A stretch of 64,000 bases of DNA from an uncultured Tenacibaculum sp. (GCF_947504135.1 NZ_CANNGG010000003.1:482191-546190), one strand, 5' to 3'. Positions 9,848 through 20,150 are shown, numbered from the stretch's first letter. Notes: generated by a model from the letters alone, not told the origin. Numbers and translations are program-made.

Positions 9848-10791
9848 TAAACCTTTATTAACTCTTGATTTTTATTCTTTAATTTTTGATTTACTCCAGC
9901 TATACCTTGCAAACCTCCTGTATGAATTGCTAGTATTTTACTACCTACTGGAAATGCATCTTTTGTTACTAAGTCTAGTATTCCAAACAACATTTTTCCT
10001 GTATAAATAGGATCTAACAAAATAGTTGTTTGCTCTTTAAACTCATTTATAAAACGAATTAATTCTGGAGTATATTTTCCGTAGCCTCCAAAATGATATT
10101 TGTTTTGTAAACTCCAGTTTTCATTTCCTTTTACATAAGGTTTTATTTCATCCATTAAAAAATCACCTTTTAAGGCAGGAAAACCAATCACTTCCTGATG
10201 TTCTTTAGCTGAATTTATCAATCCAGAAATGGTTCCTCCAGTACCTACCGCACAACAAATATAATTGAATTTTTCATCTTCATTTGTTAAAATCTCCTCG
10301 CAGCCCTGTACCGCTAACGTATTGGTTCCTCCTTCTGGAACCAAGTAAAAATCACCAAATTCTTTTTTTAAATGTTTGATAAATACTTCGGAAGTTTTAT
10401 TTCGATAAACTTCTCTAGAAACAAATTGGAACTCCATCCCATTATCGAACGCATTTTTTAAGGTTTTGTTTTGAGAAAGTGTCTTAGTTACATCCTTTCC
10501 TAATTCATCTCCTCGAATAATTCCTATGGTTTTGAATCCTGAAATCTCACCTGCAGCAGCAGTCGCTGCAATATGGTTTGAAAAAGCACCTCCGAAAGTC
10601 AACAGGGTTTCTTTTCCTTGTCGCTTTGCTTCTTCAATATTGTACTTTAGTTTTCTGAATTTGTTCCCTGAAACAAATGGATGAATGGTATCTTCTCTCT
10701 TTACAAAAAGTTCAATTCCTTTGTTTGCTAACACTCGCATTTGAATTTGCTGATTTATGGGAGTAGGTATGTTGAGTTGAAAAAGCATTCC
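9847..10791 (-). CDS. PLP-dependent D-cysteine desulfhydrase / ACC deaminase-like protein
   Basis: HPFVSGNKFRKLKYNI, LTFGGAFSNHIAA, VPEGGTN motifs; start probably MLFQLNIPTPINQ rather than the longest ORF. Confidence 0.82.
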   Translation of the reverse strand, partial: GMLFQLNIPTPINQQIQMRVLANKGIELFVKREDTIHPFVSGNKFRKLKYNIEEAKRQGKETLLTFGGAFSNHIAATAAAGEISGFKTIGIIRGDELGKDVTKTLSQNKTLKNAFDNGMEFQFVSREVYRNKTSEVFIKHLKKEFGDFYLVPEGGTNTLAVQGCEEILTNEDEKFNYICCAVGTGGTISGLINSAKEHQEVIGFPALKGDFLMDEIKPYVKGNENWSLQNKYHFGGYGKYTPELIRFINEFKEQTTILLDPIYTGKMLFGILDLVTKDAFPVGSKILAIHTGGLQGIAGVNQKLKNKNQELIKV

Positions 10792-10821
10792 AAAAAAAAT
10801 TAACACCACAAAAATACAGGT

Positions 10822-11733
10822 TTAATCTATTTCTAGCTTATACCCTACTCCGTGAATATTGGTGATTTTTATAGAAGCATCCTCTTTTAACTTTTTACGA
10901 AGTTTTGAAATATAGGTATCTAAACTTCTTCCTACCACAACACCGTTTTCTTCCCAAACTTTTTTCATCAATTCTTTTCTTTTAATTACTTCGTTGGGTC
11001 TATCAATAAAAATGGTTAACAACTCGCACTCTTTATTAGATAACGGAATTTCTTCCGCTTCTTTAATCAACTTATTTTGTTCAGGATAAAATGTAAACCT
11101 TCCTAAACTTAGCGAATTGTTCGAAGCTGTGTCGGTTATTGTTTTTCTTTTCTTTTTCTGATACACAACAAAACCCAAAACCGAAATTAAGAGTAGAAAT
11201 CCGTAGAAGAAATATTGATTCTTATTTTCCTTTTTAAGAAACTGGACATCTATAAAATAGCAATTGGCAGGCAACACTCTTCCCTTACAAGGTACAATGG
11301 CGTTTTCTTCACTCTGCATCATTTCGTAACTGTAAGCTACTTCCTCATTCAAACATTTTTTGACCTCTATACGATAGTTGACTGGTAATTCTGATTGAGA
11401 AAAACTTCTTTTCACAATCGCTACCAAACTATCAGGTGATACCTGCAAATTACTTTGAAAGGTTAATTGATATTTATGCTTGTTTAGTTCTTTTATAGGC
11501 AAGACCAATGAAGTAGAATCTTGGTTGGTTAACAACAATTGATGCCCCACATTTCGCAATGAAACTCTTACTTTTTCAGTAAACTCATTGTTGGTTTTAC
11601 AAGAAATAAGTTGTACTGAAATTAAAAATATACCTATATAAAAAATAGCTCTCTTACTCATACAACTTACAAATAACACATTTTTTCTCTTCTTTTTTAG
11701 AGAATTGACATTTCTTTTACACTTTTTTGACAT
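10822..11733 (-). CDS. membrane-anchored winged-helix transcriptional regulator
   Basis: C-terminal Trans_reg_C domain (LSNKECELLTIFIDRPNEVIKRKELMKKVWEENGVVVGRSLDTYISKLRKKL), internal TM YFFYGFLLLISVLGFVVYQ; true start probably MSKRAIFYIGIFLI. Confidence 0.8.
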   Translation of the reverse strand: MSKKCKRNVNSLKKKRKNVLFVSCMSKRAIFYIGIFLISVQLISCKTNNEFTEKVRVSLRNVGHQLLLTNQDSTSLVLPIKELNKHKYQLTFQSNLQVSPDSLVAIVKRSFSQSELPVNYRIEVKKCLNEEVAYSYEMMQSEENAIVPCKGRVLPANCYFIDVQFLKKENKNQYFFYGFLLLISVLGFVVYQKKKRKTITDTASNNSLSLGRFTFYPEQNKLIKEAEEIPLSNKECELLTIFIDRPNEVIKRKELMKKVWEENGVVVGRSLDTYISKLRKKLKEDASIKITNIHGVGYKLEID

Positions 11734-11745
11734 TTTTTACCAACC

Positions 11746-11841
11746 GTCATTCCGACCAGGGGGAGGAATCTCATTAATAGAAATGACTCACAATCTTAAG
11801 ATTTCTCAGTCGCTCATAAAATCGCTTATTCGAAATGACAT
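11746..11841. repeat. palindromic REP/MITE-like intergenic element
   Basis: Ends GTCATTCCGA ... TCGAAATGAC are inverted repeats with 9/10 match; noncoding. Confidence 0.6.
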
Positions 11842-11983
11842 TATTTTACTATATTGAAACTCGAAAATTGAATTGAAATAAAATTGCTGAAATCTCCTCT
11901 TATCAAATCATAATACAGGGATAACAAAACTTTTATTTCTTATATAACGAGTTGGCAATAATTTAAGAAAAAACACAAACTGA

Positions 11984-12406
11984 ATGAAAATTTATAAACC
12001 AAATAGAAAAGGGTTTATCAATTATTTACTAATTGGTTCTGTGATATTACCAATAGCTATTTTCTTTATGGATAAGAGTACATTCTCGGAAAAACCGTTT
12101 ATTCTTTTACCATTATTGAGTCCACTAATCTCAATATTTTGGATTTATTTTGACACATCTTATAAAATTGAAAATAATGAATTGATTTATAGGTCGGGAT
12201 TTTTAAGGGGAAAAATCGGAATTCCAAACATAAAGGAAATAATGAAAGGAAAAACTATGTGGAGCGGAATAAAACCAGCACTGGCGAGAAATGGACTAAT
12301 TATAAAATTCAATAAATTTGATGAAATTTATATAGCGCCGGAAAATAATGACGAACTGATTTCGGACTTAATAAAATTAAACTCTCAAATAAAAATAACG
12401 GAATAA
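11984..12406 (+). CDS. small two-TM protein, PH-like domain, possible cassette gene
   Basis: 140 aa, two N-terminal TM helices then YKIENNELIYRSGFLRGKIGIPNIKEI, bPH-like. Confidence 0.65.
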   Translation: MKIYKPNRKGFINYLLIGSVILPIAIFFMDKSTFSEKPFILLPLLSPLISIFWIYFDTSYKIENNELIYRSGFLRGKIGIPNIKEIMKGKTMWSGIKPALARNGLIIKFNKFDEIYIAPENNDELISDLIKLNSQIKITE

Positions 12407-12424
12407 AAAACTACTGGCAACAAT

Positions 12425-12532
12425 GGCTATAAGTAATTGCTTGTTCTCGCCTACTTCTGAAAATCCTCGCGAATTTTCAGTTTGGTGCGTACTTGCAAAG
12501 TTAAGTGCTAAACCACGCAACTACTCATAGCC
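12425..12532. repeat. large cruciform (attC-like) repeat
   Basis: Outer stem GGCTATAAGTAATTGC / GCAACTACTCATAGCC (14/16), inner hairpin CTGAAAAT-CCTCGCGA-ATTTTCAG, second hairpin TGGTGCGTACTT...AAGTGCTAAACCA. Confidence 0.65.
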
Positions 12533-12558
12533 GAAACCGTTACAACCAAAACAAAAAT

Positions 12559-13362
12559 ATGTACTTAAAAGATAAAACAGTATTAATTACTGGAGGAGCT
12601 TCTGGAATTGGTAAAATAATGGTTCGTTTACTATTAGAACGAAAAGCCAAAGTTATTATCTGGGATATTAATCAAGAAAATATTGATAAAACAGTAACGG
12701 AGTTTTCTAGCCAAGGAGAACTATTTACCTACACCGTTGATATTTCAAGCCTTGAACAAATTCAATACACCGCTAAAAAAGTTAAAGCAGAAATTGGTGT
12801 TGTTGATGTTTTAATCAATAATGCAGGAATTATAGTTGGTAAATATTTTAAAGATCATACGGCAGCTGACATTGCTAAAACCATGGAAATTAATGCTAAT
12901 GCGCCAATGTTTGTCACACTTGAGTTTCTTAAAGATATGCTGGATCGAAATTCAGGGCATATTTGCAATATTGCTTCGTCTGGTGGACTAGTTTCAAACC
13001 CTAAAATGTCGGTGTATGCAGCTAGTAAATGGTCGCTTATCGGTTGGTCGGATAGCTTGCGTTTAGAGATGGAACAACTGAATAAAAAAGTGAATGTTAC
13101 CACAATATTGCCTTACTATATAAATACAGGTATGTTTGACGGTGTAAGGTCTAAAATTCCAATTCTTGAACCTGAAGCAACAGCATTAACCATTGTTAAA
13201 GCAATTGAGAAGAATAAAAAGTTAATCAGTATTCCTGGTTATATTTACAGATTTACACGTTTTGCTCAAGCGGTAACGTCAATTACTATTTTTGATTGGT
13301 TTGCTGGAAACGTCTTTGGAATTTATAAAACAATGGAACATTTCACTGGTCGAAAAAAGTAA
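12559..13362 (+). CDS. SDR family NAD(P)-dependent oxidoreductase
   Basis: VLITGGASGIGKIM, INNAG, YAASKWSL; start trimmed to MYLKDKTVLITGG because upstream codons lie inside the cruciform repeat. Confidence 0.92.
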   Translation: MYLKDKTVLITGGASGIGKIMVRLLLERKAKVIIWDINQENIDKTVTEFSSQGELFTYTVDISSLEQIQYTAKKVKAEIGVVDVLINNAGIIVGKYFKDHTAADIAKTMEINANAPMFVTLEFLKDMLDRNSGHICNIASSGGLVSNPKMSVYAASKWSLIGWSDSLRLEMEQLNKKVNVTTILPYYINTGMFDGVRSKIPILEPEATALTIVKAIEKNKKLISIPGYIYRFTRFAQAVTSITIFDWFAGNVFGIYKTMEHFTGRKK

Positions 13363-13364
13363 CA

Positions 13365-15281
13365 TTAAAAACTAGCTACTTGTTCTTCTACTTGCTCCCA
13401 CTCTTCCATTAACTCGTCTACTTTTGCTTTTTTGGCTTTATAGTTTTCAAAGAAGTTAGGGCGAGCAGCAACTTCGTCGTAGTTCTGAGCGAGTTCTAAA
13501 TCTATTTTTTCAATTTCGGCTTCTAAATCCGCTATTTGGTTTTCAATTTTATTGAGCTTATTTTTTAGCTTTTTTAGCTCCTTTTCTTGCTCTTTCGATA
13601 ATTGATAGGCTTCTTTTTTAGAAGTGTCTTTATCTTCCTTTACTATGGTTCTTTTTTCAGCATCACGTAAACTTTCCATTTTGTGTTGCTCTAAGAAATA
13701 ATCGATATCACCTAAATATTCTTTTATTTCTCGGTCTTTAAATCCATATACGGTTGTTGTTAATCCTTGTAAGAAATCACGATCGTGAGATACTACGATT
13801 AAGGTTCCGTCAAAGTTCTGTAAAGCTTTCTTTAATACGTTTTTAGAAGCAATATCTAAGTGGTTGGTAGGCTCATCCATTATCAACACATTAAAAGGCG
13901 ATAACAACAGCTTACACAAGGCTAAACGGTTTCGCTCACCTCCTGATAGTACTTTTGCTTTTTTATCTACCGCTTCTCCACCAAACAAGAAAGCGCCTAA
14001 CATGTCTCTTACCTTTACTCTGTTAGTATCGTTAGCAGCGTCTTCCATTATTTCCAACACTGTTTTCTCTGGCGGTAATTCTTCGGATTGGTTTTGTGCA
14101 AAATAACCTATCTCTACATTGTGTCCGAGTTTTAAACTTCCTTCAAACGGGATTTCCCCTACCATCATTTTAGCTAAAGTAGATTTTCCTTGTCCGTTTT
14201 GACCTACAAAAGCAATTCTACTATTTCGCTCGATGAGTAAATCAACATCTTTTAATACTTCTTTTTCTCCGTAGTTCTTCGTTAAGTTTTCAGCTTCTAC
14301 AATAATTTTACCTGGTTCTTTTGAAATTTCAAAACGAACATTCATTACTGCATTATCATCCTGATCAACCTCAATACGCTCTACTTTCTCCAGCTTTTTA
14401 ATCAGCGATTGCGCCATGGAAGCTTTACTTGCTTTTGCACGGAATTTTTCAATCAACTTTTCAGTATGTTCTATTTCCTTTTGTTGATTTTTCTGTGTTT
14501 GCAACTGCTTTTCTTTGATCTCAGCACGCAGTTTTAAGAACTCAGAATACGGTTTTTTATAATCATAAATCTGACCTAACGAAATTTCTATGGTACGATT
14601 GGTTACGTTATCTAAGAACATCTTATCGTGCGATACTAAAACGATAGCTCCTGCATAGTTCTTCAAGAAGTTTTCTAACCAAATAATCGACTCGATATCT
14701 AAGTGGTTGGTAGGCTCATCGAGTAATAAAATATCGTTGTTCTGAAGAAGAAGTTTTGCCAATTCAATACGCATACGCCAACCTCCAGAGAAAGTATCGG
14801 TCAACTTATCAAAATCTTCACGTTGAAATCCTAAACCTTGTAAAATCTTTTCGGTTTCTCCTTGGTAGTTATATCCACCAAGTAGCTCATAACGTTCTGT
14901 TTTCTCGTTTAAATCAACAATTAATTGATTATACGCTTCACTTTCATAATCAGTTCTTTCCGCCAATTGACGGTTGATTTCATCAAGTTCTAGTTCAATT
15001 TCTTTAATTTCAGTAAATGCTTGGTAGGCTTCTTCTAAAATGGTTCTTCCATAATCAAAATCAATATCCTGACGTAAAAAACCGATACGCACATCTTTAT
15101 CAAATGCCAACGTACCACCACTGCTTTCAATATCCTTTGCCAAAACTTTAAGTAGCGTAGATTTACCTGCTCCGTTTTTTCCAATCAATCCAATACGATC
15201 TCCTTTAATTAATTTAAAGGTGATTCCAGAAAACAAGTCTGTTCCCATGAAGGAAACTGATAAATCGTGTACGTTTAACAT
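13365..15281 (-). CDS. ABC-F family ATP-binding protein
   Basis: Two ABC domains, GKNGAGKSTL, FSGGWRMRIELAKLLL, GQGKSTLAKM, LSGGERNRLALCKLLL, no TM. Confidence 0.95.
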   Translation of the reverse strand: MLNVHDLSVSFMGTDLFSGITFKLIKGDRIGLIGKNGAGKSTLLKVLAKDIESSGGTLAFDKDVRIGFLRQDIDFDYGRTILEEAYQAFTEIKEIELELDEINRQLAERTDYESEAYNQLIVDLNEKTERYELLGGYNYQGETEKILQGLGFQREDFDKLTDTFSGGWRMRIELAKLLLQNNDILLLDEPTNHLDIESIIWLENFLKNYAGAIVLVSHDKMFLDNVTNRTIEISLGQIYDYKKPYSEFLKLRAEIKEKQLQTQKNQQKEIEHTEKLIEKFRAKASKASMAQSLIKKLEKVERIEVDQDDNAVMNVRFEISKEPGKIIVEAENLTKNYGEKEVLKDVDLLIERNSRIAFVGQNGQGKSTLAKMMVGEIPFEGSLKLGHNVEIGYFAQNQSEELPPEKTVLEIMEDAANDTNRVKVRDMLGAFLFGGEAVDKKAKVLSGGERNRLALCKLLLSPFNVLIMDEPTNHLDIASKNVLKKALQNFDGTLIVVSHDRDFLQGLTTTVYGFKDREIKEYLGDIDYFLEQHKMESLRDAEKRTIVKEDKDTSKKEAYQLSKEQEKELKKLKNKLNKIENQIADLEAEIEKIDLELAQNYDEVAARPNFFENYKAKKAKVDELMEEWEQVEEQVASF

Positions 15282-15400
15282 AATTTTAGCAAATTACCAA
15301 GGTTTTGTAACTGTGGTTACAAAATACTGTTTTATTTTTGTTGAAATTTGTGCAAACTTACAAAAAGCAAATAGTTAATCGAACTTAATATCTATAAGAA

Positions 15401-15796
15401 ATGTTTGGAAAAGGAAGTAAATTATACAGTATTTTCAACAGCAAATGTCCTCGTTGTCATGAAGGTGAATTTTTCAAGTATAAACTAAATTTAAACCCAA
15501 AAAAAATAACTACGTTACACGACAATTGTCCTAAATGTAACTTTAAATACATGATGGAGCCTTCTTTCTTTTTTGGCGCTATGTATGTTAATTATGCATT
15601 GGCAGTAGCGCTTTTTGTTGCTGTTTTTATCATTGCAAAAGTTTTTATTGGATTGTCTATTTTACATAGTTTTATTACTATTGTAATTGTTTCTTTAATC
15701 TTAACTCCAGTTACTATTCGTCTTTCAAGAATTATATGGATTAACCTTTTCGTGAGTTACAAAAAAGACGCTAAAGAATTACAATCAGAAAAGTAG
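15401..15796 (+). CDS. DUF983 family protein
   Basis: CPRCHEGEFFKYK ... CPKCNFKYMMEPSFFFGAMYVNYA. Confidence 0.85.
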   Translation: MFGKGSKLYSIFNSKCPRCHEGEFFKYKLNLNPKKITTLHDNCPKCNFKYMMEPSFFFGAMYVNYALAVALFVAVFIIAKVFIGLSILHSFITIVIVSLILTPVTIRLSRIIWINLFVSYKKDAKELQSEK

Positions 15797-15822
15797 TTTT
15801 TAAAATACAATCATATCAAAAC

Positions 15823-15857
15823 AAAAATAGCTTCCTATAATCAGGAAGCTATTTTTG
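15823..15857. terminator. bidirectional intrinsic terminator
   Basis: AAAAATAGCTTCCTATAATCAGGAAGCTATTTTTG. Confidence 0.8.
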
Positions 15858-15881
15858 TTTGTGAACATTTTTAGATTCACA

Positions 15882-16931
15882 TTATTCAAATCTTTTAATA
15901 TCAATCTCGCTATCTAATTTTTTACCATTTTCAAGGTGATTAAACAAGTTTTCAGCAACAGTTGGCGCTACCATAACTCCACGTGTGCCTAAGCCGTTTA
16001 AAACCGCTAATTGAGCGTATTTAGGATGGACGCCTACTAAAGGTCTTCTATCTTTTACCGTAGGACGTATTCCTGCTGATTGCTCTATCACTGTATAAGG
16101 CACGGAAATAATTTTCTGAAGCTTATCTTCCAACTCTTTTCTCCCTTCTTCTGTTGGAATAGAGGTTTTATCTGACCAATTAAACGTTGCTCCAACTTTA
16201 TAGTTATCATTTCCTAAAGGCATTACAAAAACACTTCCTTTTAACAAAAAATCAATTTGTAAGTCAGGTGCATGAATAGTTATTGTTTCTCCCTTTGTTC
16301 CATTAAGTGGTAAGTAATTAAAAAATGGATTCTTTTTCAATCCAAAACCTTCACTAAACACCACTCGTTTTGCAATGGTATCTTGGTATTGAACTTCAGC
16401 ATTATCTTCAATCATTGATTTTGAATAATCAAAAGCTTCTTCAACAAGATTCCCTAAGGAATTGATATATTCTTTATAGGCAGTAACCAGTAATGGTGTA
16501 TCTATTCTTCCTGTACCTGTTAACTCTCCAAATCCATAATCGCCAATTACTCCTTTAATTTTTCCTTTTTGAATAGTAGGGTTCATATAGTGAGCTAACA
16601 TTGGCTTGTCTGAAGCTGTAAACCAATTGTTCTCGTCTCCTACACTTGTAAACACCTTTTTTGTCGTGAAACTATAATCTAACGTTATGTTTAATTTTTC
16701 TTCTAATTTTTTATAAAAAGGGAGTGCTTTTTGCAACTGTTCGTGACCGTTCCAAACAGGTGTAAATCGTTTTAAAATTACAGGATTGTATACACCTCCT
16801 GCTACTACAGATGATACTTGTGAGCTGTTCTCAAAAACTACAAAACTTTTGTTGTTTTCTATAAGCTTTTCTACTAAGGCTATTCCTGACAGTCCTAAAC
16901 CAACAACTATATAATCTACCTTTCTTATCAT
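15882..16931 (-). CDS. FAD-dependent oxidoreductase (DAO type)
   Basis: DYIVVGLGLSGIALVEKL, C-terminal GIRPTVKDRRPLVGVHP. Confidence 0.85.
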   Translation of the reverse strand: MIRKVDYIVVGLGLSGIALVEKLIENNKSFVVFENSSQVSSVVAGGVYNPVILKRFTPVWNGHEQLQKALPFYKKLEEKLNITLDYSFTTKKVFTSVGDENNWFTASDKPMLAHYMNPTIQKGKIKGVIGDYGFGELTGTGRIDTPLLVTAYKEYINSLGNLVEEAFDYSKSMIEDNAEVQYQDTIAKRVVFSEGFGLKKNPFFNYLPLNGTKGETITIHAPDLQIDFLLKGSVFVMPLGNDNYKVGATFNWSDKTSIPTEEGRKELEDKLQKIISVPYTVIEQSAGIRPTVKDRRPLVGVHPKYAQLAVLNGLGTRGVMVAPTVAENLFNHLENGKKLDSEIDIKRFE

Positions 16932-16956
16932 ACTTCAAAAATACTATTATTACAAC

Positions 16957-16989
16957 AAAAAAGAGCTTGCAATGCAAGCTCTTTTTTTT
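16957..16989. terminator. intrinsic terminator of the gld cluster
   Basis: AAAAAAGAGCTTGCAATGCAAGCTCTTTTTTTT. Confidence 0.8.
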
Positions 16990-17006
16990 ATGTATATAGC
17001 AGAATT

Positions 17007-17867
17007 CTAGTAATTCCACATATCCATTTCACGATTACGAATACCTTCTTTAATTCTATTCGCTTCTAATAGTTGGAATAATGAATTTCCACGGATATAA
17101 TCAGAAATAGCTCTGTCTCCATAAATATTTTCTTCCTTTAGAATTGTAGAATTAAAACGTCTTGCGTTTAACAAGTTGTCATAAGACAATGGTTGTGCTG
17201 AATTTTCAGGGTTGAATACTTTTGAGTTATGCAAGGTTTCTCTTGCATCTGGAAAAAACACCCAAAATAACGGATATACATTTTCACTGTCATCAATTTC
17301 TTCAACTCCCATTACTTGTACATCTGGTCCCATTGGAGCTAACGCTAATAAGCGATATTTTAACTCACCTTGTCGCTTATCAAAATACCAAATACCTTTT
17401 AACTGATAGCCCTTAATATCCTGAGACTGGACGTAATAAGGATCGATATAATCACCATTTTGGCGCTCGTTGTAAGTCATTAACTTAACTTCTTCCATCC
17501 CTATTTTAGTAGTAAAATAAGAATCATTATAAACCTCTGTTATCTCACCATTTTTAATACCTTTTAAAAGGGTGTCAAATAACGAACGTCTTGTTAAACC
17601 AGCATTTGCAGTATCAATTGGATAATAATATGGAAGATTTATTTTTTGATTTAAATCTACATATTCCCACACCACTTTAGACCATAACACATCTCTATCA
17701 CTAATATAGCCATAAGGAAGTGGTTTGTCATCTTCTGAAGCGATTTGTGCTTCAGATTTAAATCCAATTTCATCTACCTTTTTAGCATTTAAAAGGTTAG
17801 CTTGTGCACTTGCATAACTTGTAGCTGCAAATGCGAATAAAACCATATAAAAACGCTTCCAATTCAT
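17007..17867 (-). CDS. gldN: gliding motility protein GldN (type IX secretion)
   Basis: DRDVLWSKVVWEYVDLNQKINLPYYYP, position after gldM. Confidence 0.95.
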   Translation of the reverse strand: MNWKRFYMVLFAFAATSYASAQANLLNAKKVDEIGFKSEAQIASEDDKPLPYGYISDRDVLWSKVVWEYVDLNQKINLPYYYPIDTANAGLTRRSLFDTLLKGIKNGEITEVYNDSYFTTKIGMEEVKLMTYNERQNGDYIDPYYVQSQDIKGYQLKGIWYFDKRQGELKYRLLALAPMGPDVQVMGVEEIDDSENVYPLFWVFFPDARETLHNSKVFNPENSAQPLSYDNLLNARRFNSTILKEENIYGDRAISDYIRGNSLFQLLEANRIKEGIRNREMDMWNY

Positions 17868-17886
17868 ACTTTCTTGTTTTTACTTA

Positions 17887-19422
17887 TTAATTTGTAATTT
17901 CTATAGCAACAGGTAATACTTTTTTGATGCTATAATTAGAGCCAGAAACTGATGCTTTAATATCGAAAATAGTAATTACATCATTTCTTCTAGCTTTATT
18001 TAACGCTGCTTTTGCTCTTGGGTTTAATCTAGTTCCTCTAACTGGAATAGCTACTTGACCAGGAACTTTAATTTTAAAGCTAGATACGTTTAATTTTAAA
18101 TCAAATAAGAAGTCTGGTAAACCAGCTGCAATACTAACATTTCCTAAACTTGCCTTTGGCATTTTAACTGTACCATATTGCCCTCTTACCATACCTACTG
18201 CTGGCGGTATGTCTTTAATTCTAAATTTCTTTACTGAACGTACTCCTTTATCAGACCCTGCTGGTGTACCAGTTACAACGATATTTACTTCACTTCCTTT
18301 ACCAGGGAACATAGTATACTTGTCTCCACTAACTCTTTTTAAACCTGGTGCTCTCGCAGCAACTTTGTTACTTGGCACTCCTGGAATAGAAATAGTTAAT
18401 GGATTTGCTAAACCACGATATACAACGTTCATTTTATCTGCTGAAACTAATGCTTCGTTTGGTCTTGGAATTACCGCATATGCTCCTTTGATATCTATTT
18501 TTACAATAGAATCTCCTTCTTTAAACTGGAACTCTCCTTTTAACTCTTTATCTCCTACATTTCCTGCTGGACCATCTAAGATAACCTGACCTGCTTGAAT
18601 TTTTTCTTCTTCTACTTCTTTATCGTTAATAATAACTTTTTCAGCTGTTAAGTTAGGATCTTTTTTACCTAAAACAATTCTACCTGATAAGTTTTCTCCT
18701 GGGTAGTATGCGCTCTTGTCGAAAACAACCATAGCCTCATACTTTGTCATAGAAACTGCACTTTCAAGCTCTCCTTGTAATAACGCTGTTAACGCATCAG
18801 ATTCTGTAGCTTTAATATCTGCTTGAATTTGAGTTAACTTTGTTAAAGAAGCAATTAAAGGGAAACCTTCATAGTTATACTTTAACCAATCGATTTTGTC
18901 TCCATCTTTATTTGTTACTTTCTCTGTACTGAAACGAGCTGCCACAACATCAGCAACATCTGTTCCTTCTAAAGCTGTCATTGCTTGGTTTCTAAACCCT
19001 TCAATTTTAGCTACAAATTCTTTACCAGCTTCAGTTACTTTTCCACCTTTAAAGAATAATTCGTCTAAAAACTTAGACTTATCCATTGTTTCATATGCTG
19101 TTTTATCTTCTAAATCACCTGTCATTCGGCTCTTTAAATCTCCAACATAAGCATATAACTCATCGGCTGCTACTTTTAACTTGTCTGTTTTCTCTTTAGC
19201 CTCTCCATACTGCTTTGCTTGTTCAGCAGCTTTTTGAGCTAACGTTTCATAAGCCGTTTTGTTTTTTTCTGTTGACTTTATGTTTGCTTCGGTTAATTTT
19301 TCATTCATTAATCCAAAGGCTGATAATACCTCTTTACTCATATTCATTGCTAACATTGCAATAAATACTAAGTACATCAGGTTAATCATCTTCTGCCTTG
19401 GTGATAGTTTTCCTCCTGCCAT
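17887..19422 (-). CDS. gldM: gliding motility protein GldM
   Basis: MAGGKLSPRQKMINLMYLVFIAMLAMNMSKEVLSAF. Confidence 0.96.
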   Translation of the reverse strand: MAGGKLSPRQKMINLMYLVFIAMLAMNMSKEVLSAFGLMNEKLTEANIKSTEKNKTAYETLAQKAAEQAKQYGEAKEKTDKLKVAADELYAYVGDLKSRMTGDLEDKTAYETMDKSKFLDELFFKGGKVTEAGKEFVAKIEGFRNQAMTALEGTDVADVVAARFSTEKVTNKDGDKIDWLKYNYEGFPLIASLTKLTQIQADIKATESDALTALLQGELESAVSMTKYEAMVVFDKSAYYPGENLSGRIVLGKKDPNLTAEKVIINDKEVEEEKIQAGQVILDGPAGNVGDKELKGEFQFKEGDSIVKIDIKGAYAVIPRPNEALVSADKMNVVYRGLANPLTISIPGVPSNKVAARAPGLKRVSGDKYTMFPGKGSEVNIVVTGTPAGSDKGVRSVKKFRIKDIPPAVGMVRGQYGTVKMPKASLGNVSIAAGLPDFLFDLKLNVSSFKIKVPGQVAIPVRGTRLNPRAKAALNKARRNDVITIFDIKASVSGSNYSIKKVLPVAIEITN

Positions 19423-19465
19423 ATTAATTAGTTTGTTTCGTTAATTATTTAGATAAACTAATTAA

Positions 19466-20104
19466 TTACTTGTTAGACATTGCAGATAACATTCCACCGT
19501 AAACTCCATTTAACGAAGATAAATTCGTTGCTAAAGATTGCATTTGCTCTTGTAAACGTTGAGAGTTTTCAACCATTGCAGAGTTTAAATCAGCTTGCTT
19601 ACTAGCATTCTCTACTTGAGTTTGGTATAAACTGTTTAAAGATTCCATTTGAGCTGCTGCTCTAGACATTTGCTCATTATAGCTGTTTGTAGCTGAAATT
19701 GATTGAGAAGCAGATGCTAAAGGCTCTACCGCTCCTTGGAAACTTTTAATGCTATCTCCTAAACGAGATACTAATTGTGCGTCTAATTTAGCTTCACTTA
19801 AGATATTATCTAACTTTTGAGATAACATGCTTTGTGCTTCAACAGGAGAAGCTTCTTTTGCTTTTTTTCCTATTGCTTGACCGTCAGCTAATTCTGGATA
19901 TACTTTAGTCCAATCTAAATCGTCTTCTACTGCTTCGAAAGCTGATAATGCGAAAACACCTGCTTCCACTATCATACCTACCATTAATACTTCATTTCCA
20001 AAAGGCCAGTGTAAAATTTTAAATAATGCTCCAATGATAACTACTGCGGCTCCTAAACCGTAAGCCATATTGAACATCTTCTTAGTTGATTTTGATTGTG
20101 CCAT
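19466..20104 (-). CDS. gldL: gliding motility protein GldL
   Basis: ALFKILHWPFGNEVLMVGMIVEAGVFALSAFE. Confidence 0.96.
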   Translation of the reverse strand: MAQSKSTKKMFNMAYGLGAAVVIIGALFKILHWPFGNEVLMVGMIVEAGVFALSAFEAVEDDLDWTKVYPELADGQAIGKKAKEASPVEAQSMLSQKLDNILSEAKLDAQLVSRLGDSIKSFQGAVEPLASASQSISATNSYNEQMSRAAAQMESLNSLYQTQVENASKQADLNSAMVENSQRLQEQMQSLATNLSSLNGVYGGMLSAMSNK

Positions 20105-20150
20105 AATTTTTAAATTTTTGGGGATTAATATTTATTCTTGTTTTCTTGTT

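Noticed and set aside
12505-12558. N-terminal extension of the SDR protein
   Set aside because: These codons lie in the cruciform repeat and precede a better ATG at 12559 next to the NAD-binding motif.
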